From Deltaproteobacteria bacterium UBA5754 (lineage in GTDB: Bacteria > Desulfobacterota > Dissulfuribacteria > Dissulfuribacterales > UBA5754): a stretch of DNA of 10,163 bases. The position numbers were made by a program, and so were the translations under genes. Shown in pieces: positions 5,158 to 10,163 of this stretch (its first letter is position 1; each line of letters starts with the position of its first letter). The stretch spans positions 1 to 10,163 of the forward strand of contig DIFG01000079.1 of assembly GCA_002419025.1 (NCBI GenBank). Reading direction: 5' to 3'. Under the pieces are notes generated by a model that saw only the letters and a program-made list of their open reading frames with translations, was not told the origin of the DNA and ran no database searches.

Positions 5158-6789
5158 TCACGTGATGACAGAAGGCGCATTCCTGCCTGTGAAATCCTCG
5201 ATCCTGGCGATTCTGCCCGCGTAATCCGCCAGATCCGCCAGGGCCGCCTGGGTATCACCGTCCTGCCGGGCCGGATCCTCCTCAAGGGTCTCGAGGTAGA
5301 CGCGAAGCGTGGCACCTTCGGTCCCGGTTCCTGACAAACGAAAAACGATCCTCGAGCCACGGTCACCGACGATCCTCACCCCCTGCATCGTTGTGACGGA
5401 TCCGTCCACAGGGTCCGTGTAGGCAAAATCGTCAGCCAGAACGACCCGTTCCAGTCCGATGGAAGCGCCCAAAAGGGCCGCAAGCCGACCCCGAAGGGCG
5501 TCCATCAGTTCACGGGCCCGGTCCGCGTCAATACCCTCATAATCGTGTCGGGAGTAATAATTTCTCCCGAACCGCCTCCAGTGTCCCCGGACGACACCTT
5601 CCACTGATTCCCCCCGGGCTGCCAGGAGGTCCAGCCAGAAAAGCACGGCCCACAGTCCGTCTTTTTCCCTCACATGGTCGGAACCCGTTCCGAAACTCTC
5701 CTCTCCGCACAGGGTGACCATGCCGGCATCCAGGAGATTCCCGAAATATTTCCAGCCGGTCGGCGTCTCGTGGCACGGAATCTTCAGAAAGGCAGCGACA
5801 CGGTCCACGGCCCTACTCGTCGGCATGGAACGGGCGACCCCCTTGAGCCCTTGTGCATACGCCGGAACAAGCCTGGCGTTTGCCGCAAGGACCGCAAGGC
5901 TGTCGCTCGGGGTGACGAAAAACCTTTGGCCGAGGACCATGTTCCTGTCACCGTCTCCGTCAGAGGCCGCCCCGAAGTCCGGGGCGTCTTCGGACCACAT
6001 GACCTGGACGAGATCGTGCGCATAAACGAGGTTCGGATCCGGATGTCCCCCTCCGAAATCCGGAAGCGGAATCCCGTTTCGAACCGTTCCCCTGGGGGCG
6101 CCGAGCCTCTCTTCGAGGATCTGCCGGGCATAGGGGCCGGTGACGGCATGCATGGCGTCATAGATCATGTGAAAGCGTCCGGACGAAAAAAGCCTCGAGA
6201 TACGATCGAAGTCAAAGAGACGCTCCATGAGCCGGGCGTAATCAGCTACGGGGTCCATGACCTCGATCTCTGTCTCCCCGAACGTATGCCTTCCGAGGGA
6301 ATCCATGACAATCTCCGGGATATGGGCGATCCGGTAAGAGTCGAGTTCCCGGGTCCGCTGATAAATGGCCTCCGTAACCCGTTCAGGGGCCGGCCCGCCG
6401 TTTTCCGTGTTGAACTTGACGCCGAAATCTCCATTCGGCCCCCCTGGGTTGTGGCTTGCGGAAAGGATGATCCCGCCGTCAAGACCGTATTTTCTGATGA
6501 TGCAGGAGGCGGCAGGGGTCGAAAGGATGCCTTCCCGCCCCACAAGGACCTTTTTGAGACCGTTGGCAACCGCCATTTTCAGAATGGTCTGGATGGCCTC
6601 CCGGTTGTAGTAACGTCCGTCTCCACCGATGACAAGGGTCTTTCTCCGCGCCTGCATCACGTCAAAGACGGCCTGTATGAAGGTCTCGAGGTAGTGAGGC
6701 CTCTTGAAAACGGCCACCTTTTTCCTCAGACCGGATGTTCCAGGCCGCTGATCAGTAAAGGGAACAACGTCGATTACTGAGATCTTCAT
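5158..6789 (-). CDS. pgm: Phosphoglucomutase (alpha-D-glucose-specific, PGM1-like)
   Basis: The enzyme interconverts glucose-1-phosphate and glucose-6-phosphate in the cytoplasm, linking glycolysis with glycogen, envelope sugar and UDP-glucose synthesis. The 543 residues carry all four active-site loops of the alpha-phosphohexomutase family. The phosphoserine loop is SASHNPGGPNGDFG (110-123, S112). The metal loop is DGDGD (277-281). The sugar loop is GEESFGTGSDHVREKDG (362-378). The phosphate-binding loop is RLSGTGTEG (484-492). The N-terminal FTDQRPGTSGLRKKV (11-25) and the C-terminal TGRNAPSVIT ending resemble the PGM1 type, not the shorter PgcA or PMM/PGM types. The ATG at 6789 has GGGAGG (complement of 6800-6805) 10 bases upstream. 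The open frame continues to 6921, but those 44 residues have no family counterpart. The gene is monocistronic here, divergent from the regulator gene and followed at once by the palindromic element; the intact VIT terminus argues that the stop codon is native. Confidence 0.97.
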   Translation of the reverse strand: MKISVIDVVPFTDQRPGTSGLRKKVAVFKRPHYLETFIQAVFDVMQARRKTLVIGGDGRYYNREAIQTILKMAVANGLKKVLVGREGILSTPAASCIIRKYGLDGGIILSASHNPGGPNGDFGVKFNTENGGPAPERVTEAIYQRTRELDSYRIAHIPEIVMDSLGRHTFGETEIEVMDPVADYARLMERLFDFDRISRLFSSGRFHMIYDAMHAVTGPYARQILEERLGAPRGTVRNGIPLPDFGGGHPDPNLVYAHDLVQVMWSEDAPDFGAASDGDGDRNMVLGQRFFVTPSDSLAVLAANARLVPAYAQGLKGVARSMPTSRAVDRVAAFLKIPCHETPTGWKYFGNLLDAGMVTLCGEESFGTGSDHVREKDGLWAVLFWLDLLAARGESVEGVVRGHWRRFGRNYYSRHDYEGIDADRARELMDALRGRLAALLGASIGLERVVLADDFAYTDPVDGSVTTMQGVRIVGDRGSRIVFRLSGTGTEGATLRVYLETLEEDPARQDGDTQAALADLADYAGRIARIEDFTGRNAPSVIT

Positions 6790-6935
6790 CGTGGCAGAAC
6801 CTCCCGTCGTGATATGGATATGTCTATCAATCATAGTGGCAGAGCTGGGGCGAGGAAAAGGGGTAAGGACTGAAAGTCTTTCGGCATTTTTTCTTTCGTC
6901 CACTTCTGCCGATAAAAACAAAGAAGGGCAAAATC

Positions 6936-8366
6936 ATGGAAACGATCTCTGCGCGCTCCGGAGAACCGCCCGGACAGACCGATTCGATTCCGAAACGGCC
7001 GAGGATCCTGATCGTCGATGACGACCGAAGCCTTCGGGAATTTCTCGAGATCCTCCTCGCCAAGGACGGGTACAAGGTGGTATCGGCCACGGACGGTCGT
7101 CATGCCCTGGAGATCCTTGCCGCAGAAAGGATCTCATTGGTCCTGAGCGACATTCGAATGCCGGGCATGGACGGGGTAACGCTCCTGAAGGAGATCAAGC
7201 GGGAAAAACCATCCCTTCCCGTGATCCTCATCACGGCCTTCGCCTCCTTGGACACTGCGGTGGCGGCCATGCGGGAAGGGGCATGGGACTACATCACCAA
7301 ACCCTTCCGCATCGATGAGCTCAGGAAAGTGGTCCAGAAGGCCCTGGACAACCGCTCCCCCCTCTCCCTGGATGAATGTACGGAAAAGGAAAAGGTCCAC
7401 AGGCTCGATGCCATGGTGGCGCGGAGCCCGGCCATGCTCAAGATCTTCCATCTCATCCCCAGAATTGCATCCAGTCCGTCGAGTGTCCTTATCTCCGGGG
7501 AGAGCGGGACCGGCAAGGAGCTCGTGGCCCGGGCGATCCACAATTCGGGCTGCCGCAGGGACAGGCCCTTTGTTGTGGTCAACTGCGGAGGGATCCCAGA
7601 TCAGCTCCTCGAAAGCGAACTCTTCGGGTACCGGAAAGGGGCGTTCACCGGCGCCGAGCGGGACAAGACAGGGCTCTTTACCAAGGCAAACGGTGGATCC
7701 ATCTTTCTCGACGAGATCGGAGAACTCCCACTGACACTCCAGGTGAAACTCCTGAGGATCGTCCAGCAAAAGACATTCACACCCCTTGGAGGGACCCAGG
7801 AGATTGATGTAGATGCAAGGATCATAGCGGCGACCAACCGCGATCTCGAGGAAGAGGTCATGGCCGGCCGTTTTCGCGAGGACCTCTTCTACCGCCTGAA
7901 CGTAATCCACATCTCCGTGCCCGCCCTTCGTGAACGCCCAGAGGACATCCCCCTCCTCGTCCAGTACTTCCTCGACAGGTTCGCAGCAAAAAGCGGAAAG
8001 GAGGTCCAGGCCATATCGAGCTTTGCACTGGAGGCCCTCCTGTCCTATACCTTTCCGGGCAATGTGCGGGAACTCGAAAACATCATCGAACGGAGTGTGG
8101 CCCTCTCCTCCTCGAGCCTCATCCTCCCGGAGAGCCTCTCACTTGCCAGATTCAAGACCCAGGCGGAATCCGCAAAGGGGCCGGCCATCCCCGCCCCGGA
8201 CATCCCCCCAGAGGGTCTCGACCTCGAGACCTATCTCGCCGACATGGAAAAGGATCTCCTCTTAAAGGCCCTGGAACGGACAGGTGGTTCAAAAAACGAG
8301 GCAGCAGCCCTGCTCGGCCTCAATTTTCGTTCCTTCCGCTACAGGCTAGCCAAACATGGGCTCTGA
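6936..8366 (+). CDS. Sigma-54-dependent response regulator, NtrC/PilR type
   Basis: This 476-residue protein activates transcription from sigma-54 promoters when phosphorylated. After a short N-terminal extension (1-20) comes a receiver domain (about 22-140) with the acidic cluster D28-D30, phosphoacceptor D72 in LSDIRMPGMDG, T100 and K122. The AAA+ domain (about 160-400) has Walker A GESGTGKE (188-195), the sigma-54-contacting GAFTGA loop (235-240, intact), Walker B SIFLDE (255-260) and the arginine-finger region FREDLFYRLN (313-322). A Fis-type helix-turn-helix closes the protein (about 435-476), ending NFRSFRYRLAKHGL. That FRS-RYRL ending is characteristic of PilR-like regulators, and the partner kinase fits, but no type IV pilus gene is nearby, so the pilR name is not assigned. 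AAGAAGGG lies upstream of the ATG. It overlaps the kinase gene by 11 bases, implying translational coupling and a cognate pair. Confidence 0.95.
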   Translation: METISARSGEPPGQTDSIPKRPRILIVDDDRSLREFLEILLAKDGYKVVSATDGRHALEILAAERISLVLSDIRMPGMDGVTLLKEIKREKPSLPVILITAFASLDTAVAAMREGAWDYITKPFRIDELRKVVQKALDNRSPLSLDECTEKEKVHRLDAMVARSPAMLKIFHLIPRIASSPSSVLISGESGTGKELVARAIHNSGCRRDRPFVVVNCGGIPDQLLESELFGYRKGAFTGAERDKTGLFTKANGGSIFLDEIGELPLTLQVKLLRIVQQKTFTPLGGTQEIDVDARIIAATNRDLEEEVMAGRFREDLFYRLNVIHISVPALRERPEDIPLLVQYFLDRFAAKSGKEVQAISSFALEALLSYTFPGNVRELENIIERSVALSSSSLILPESLSLARFKTQAESAKGPAIPAPDIPPEGLDLETYLADMEKDLLLKALERTGGSKNEAAALLGLNFRSFRYRLAKHGL

Positions 8367-9975
8367 GACCCTTGCGGAAAGGCCTTTTTACTGGATCCTG
8401 GCCGGCCGCTTCGTCCTGATCCTCGTCCTTTTCAGCGGGGCCTATTTCTTGTCCTCAGGCACAATCGAGGCCTTTGACAAATGGCGTTTCGCCCTCGTCG
8501 TCGCCGGGATCATCATCGCAACCCTTCTCTCCCTCCTCTGGCGGGTCATGGGCATCCTCAAACATGGTCTCGTTATGACCCAGGCCTTTCTCGACGTGGG
8601 GATCGTGGGCCTGGCCGTCTATTGGTCCGGAGGAATCACAAGTCCTTTTGCATATCTCTATCCGGCAGTCATCATCTCGGCCTGCTTTCTGGACGGACGG
8701 CGCGGGGGGACCCTGGCCTTGATCCTCTCCACCGCGAGTTACGCCTTCGCATGCTGGGCCGCCTCCCACCCTGCCATCCCGCTGCGCGAGTTCCTCTTCA
8801 CCTTTTTCGTCAACATGGCGGCGTTCGCCGTCACCGCCTCCCTGGGGATCCTGCTCGCGCGCCGCATCCACGAGGCGGAATCACGCCTGGCCACGGCCGA
8901 AGAGAACCTCAGGAGGATCGAAAAACTCCATCGGTACCTGGTGAACAGCATCAAATCCGGACTTCTGACCATTGATGAAAAAGGAACGATCCTGAGCTTC
9001 AACTCTGCGGCCCATAAGCTCCTTGGAATGACATCAAAGGACATCACAGGACAAGACATCGTGGCCGTATGGCCGGAATCCCGCGAGGTCGTCGCCCGTC
9101 TTGCCAAGAACGAAGAGACGGAAAGGCTGGAACTGCCTTTTGGTGAGATATCCGCCAAAAGGTGCTTCGGGATCTCGGCCTTTCCCCTCCGGGACGACAG
9201 GAACGGCATGCTCGGACACGGGATCATATTCCAGGACATCACCCAGGCCAAGGAAGAGGAGGCCCGCAGGGAGAGGATCGGACGCCTCGCCGCCCTCGGG
9301 GAGATGGCCGCGGGACTTGCGCACGAGATTCGAAACCCGCTCGCCTCCATATCCGGGGCCTCCCAGCTCCTTTCCGAGTCGGAACTCGTCCTGCCAGGCG
9401 GAGAAAACCTCTTGGCCATCATCCTCCGTGAGGCCAGCCACTTAAACGACCTCACCCACTCCTTTCTCCTCTATGCAAGGCCCGAGACCCGGCCCCCAGA
9501 AAGTTTCGAGCTGGACGGCCTTATCGAAACCATCGTAAGCGGCATGAAACGCCGAAAGGACCTTCCCGTGGCACACATCACCGTCGCGACCCCGCCTGGC
9601 CTTCGATGCCACGGAGATCGCTTCCGATTCCGCCAGATACTCGAAAACCTCCTCACAAACGCCCATCAGGCCCTTCCTTCCGAGGGCGGCAAGATATCCG
9701 TGTCAGGGAGGATCCAGGCCGGGTCTATCGTCCTCACCGTGGAGGACACGGGCACAGGCATTGCCGATGAGGACCTCCCCAAGGTCTTCAACCCCTTTTT
9801 TACCTCTCGACCCGATGGCACCGGCCTTGGACTCGCCATCGTCCATCAGCTCGTCACGTCCATTGGAGGTGATATCGCCATCTCTTCCCGAAAAGGCCAA
9901 GGGACCCGGTGCACCCTCACCTTTCCGTCCCGGTGCTTTGGCTTCGACGGGCGGAAAGGCGCCCCTTTCCATTGA
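8356..9975 (+). CDS. PilS-like membrane sensor histidine kinase
   Basis: The 539-residue kinase is the likely phosphodonor of the overlapping upstream regulator. Residues 12-168 contain about six membrane helices (near 12-32, 44-62, 75-90, 96-112, 117-135, 147-168) with SGGITSPF (91-98), a motif typical of PilS-type sensors. A short coiled coil (about 171-195) leads to a PAS domain (about 192-295: NSIKSGLLTIDEKGTI, then GIIFQDIT). The HisKA domain has AAGLAHEIRNPLASI (318-332) with phosphorylated H323. The ATPase domain has the N box ILENLLTNAHQAL (428-440), G1 VEDTGTGI (462-469), the F box FNPFFTS and G2 GTGLGLAIV (488-496). All catalytic motifs are intact. The last 15 residues extend past the usual GTRCTLTFP end and are rich in basic residues. 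The gene starts inside the end of the regulator (11-base overlap). The order regulator-then-kinase is the reverse of the classic pilS-pilR order. The signal sensed cannot be read from the sequence. Confidence 0.93.
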   Translation: MGSETLAERPFYWILAGRFVLILVLFSGAYFLSSGTIEAFDKWRFALVVAGIIIATLLSLLWRVMGILKHGLVMTQAFLDVGIVGLAVYWSGGITSPFAYLYPAVIISACFLDGRRGGTLALILSTASYAFACWAASHPAIPLREFLFTFFVNMAAFAVTASLGILLARRIHEAESRLATAEENLRRIEKLHRYLVNSIKSGLLTIDEKGTILSFNSAAHKLLGMTSKDITGQDIVAVWPESREVVARLAKNEETERLELPFGEISAKRCFGISAFPLRDDRNGMLGHGIIFQDITQAKEEEARRERIGRLAALGEMAAGLAHEIRNPLASISGASQLLSESELVLPGGENLLAIILREASHLNDLTHSFLLYARPETRPPESFELDGLIETIVSGMKRRKDLPVAHITVATPPGLRCHGDRFRFRQILENLLTNAHQALPSEGGKISVSGRIQAGSIVLTVEDTGTGIADEDLPKVFNPFFTSRPDGTGLGLAIVHQLVTSIGGDIAISSRKGQGTRCTLTFPSRCFGFDGRKGAPFH

Positions 9976-10032
9976 CAGGCCGCTGGATTGGGTGCTACGA
10001 ATAAAGCTGAATCTGTAAGCGGACGGCCGGGA

Positions 10033-10061
10033 CTTTTTCGGCTCTTCGTCATTTCGTGTGG
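10033..10061 (+). repeat. Dispersed repeat, right copy (inverted relative to 1-28)
   Basis: This 29-base stretch contains GGCTCTTCGTCATTTC and is the reverse complement of the first 28 bases of the window apart from one substitution and one indel. It begins 57 bases after the kinase stop codon. Read outward, both copies start with a T-run followed by GGCTCTTCG, so the two point away from the ten genes between them. Confidence 0.7.
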
Positions 10062-10098
10062 AATTTGATCGGTTTCCAGTGCGCAGTTGCATACCGCC

Positions 10099-10127
10099 TC
10101 GTCATTCCGGCGGAGGCCGGAATCCAG
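10099..10127. repeat. REP-like palindrome of the GTCATTCC-GGAATCCAG type
   Basis: ATTCCGG (10104-10110) and CCGGAAT (10117-10123) form a 7-bp stem around CGGAGG, preceded by CGTC and followed by CCAG. This composition closely resembles the short GTCATTCC...GGAATCCAG palindromes scattered through many proteobacterial genomes. No U-tract follows, so it is unlikely to be a simple intrinsic terminator. Bases 9976-10163 contain no supportable gene. Confidence 0.65.
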
Positions 10128-10163
10128 TATAGAACGTGAATTATGAAGCCGTGCGTCTATCTT

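Noticed and set aside
5674..6780. 368-residue open frame on the plus strand
   Set aside because: It lies antisense within pgm, shows no recognisable family and reflects the codon bias of the GC-rich real gene.
6837..6851. Possible -24/-12 sigma-54 promoter before the response regulator gene
   Set aside because: TGGCA and the GG-N10-GC spacing are present, but the -12 region reads GGGC, not TTGC; too weak to annotate.
6790..6921. Upstream extension of pgm to the methionine at 6921
   Set aside because: The 44 extra residues are unlike any phosphoglucomutase and the ATG at 6789 has a good GGGAGG.
10013..10048. Terminator after the sensor kinase
   Set aside because: There is a T-run at 10034-10038, but I could find no stem of useful length upstream of it; only short GCCG/CGGC complementarity.

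Overview
The window is a compact, moderately GC-rich bacterial chromosome segment with ten complete protein genes and short intergenic gaps (none above about 250 bp). Gene content and order, namely rpsF-rpsR-(DUF2232 membrane protein)-rplI-dnaB, a eukaryote/cyanobacteria-like alpha-phosphoglucomutase and a sigma-54 activator/kinase pair, suggest a Desulfobacterota-like ('deltaproteobacterial') or related Gram-negative lineage. This is an inference from synteny and family resemblance, not a database result.

Layout. Bases 1-179 hold dispersed and tandem repeats and the probable uspA promoter. A universal stress protein (180-650, +) converges on greA (685-1155, -). The 1156-1399 gap is rich in signals: a strong intrinsic-terminator hairpin inside the greA leader, a near-consensus sigma-70 promoter (TTGACG-17-TATAAA) pointing toward rpsF, and a leader fold that matches the known S6:S18 autoregulatory mRNA motif. 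The operon rpsF-rpsR-DUF2232-rplI-dnaB (1400-4977, +) makes two 30S proteins, a polytopic membrane protein, one 50S protein and the replicative helicase. dnaB converges on pgm (5158-6789, -). The 180 bp between them are almost filled by a 150-bp element with 23-bp terminal inverted repeats around a nested palindrome, which directly abuts the pgm stop codon. Divergently from pgm, a PilR/NtrC-type response regulator (6936-8366, +) overlaps a PilS-like six-helix membrane sensor kinase (8356-9975, +). The last 188 bp again hold dispersed repeats.

How the genes work together. The central operon couples ribosome and replication-fork components and probably has feedback control by S6:S18. GreA rescues backtracked RNA polymerase and may be attenuated by its own leader. 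The kinase/regulator pair is a membrane-signal to sigma-54 promoter circuit whose targets are not in the window. Pgm interconverts glucose-1-P and glucose-6-P.

Nothing here looks like a new multi-gene defence or mobile system. The coding content is ordinary housekeeping; the interesting material is non-coding: two candidate RNA regulators, the palindromic element, and a repeat present in inverted orientation at both window ends.
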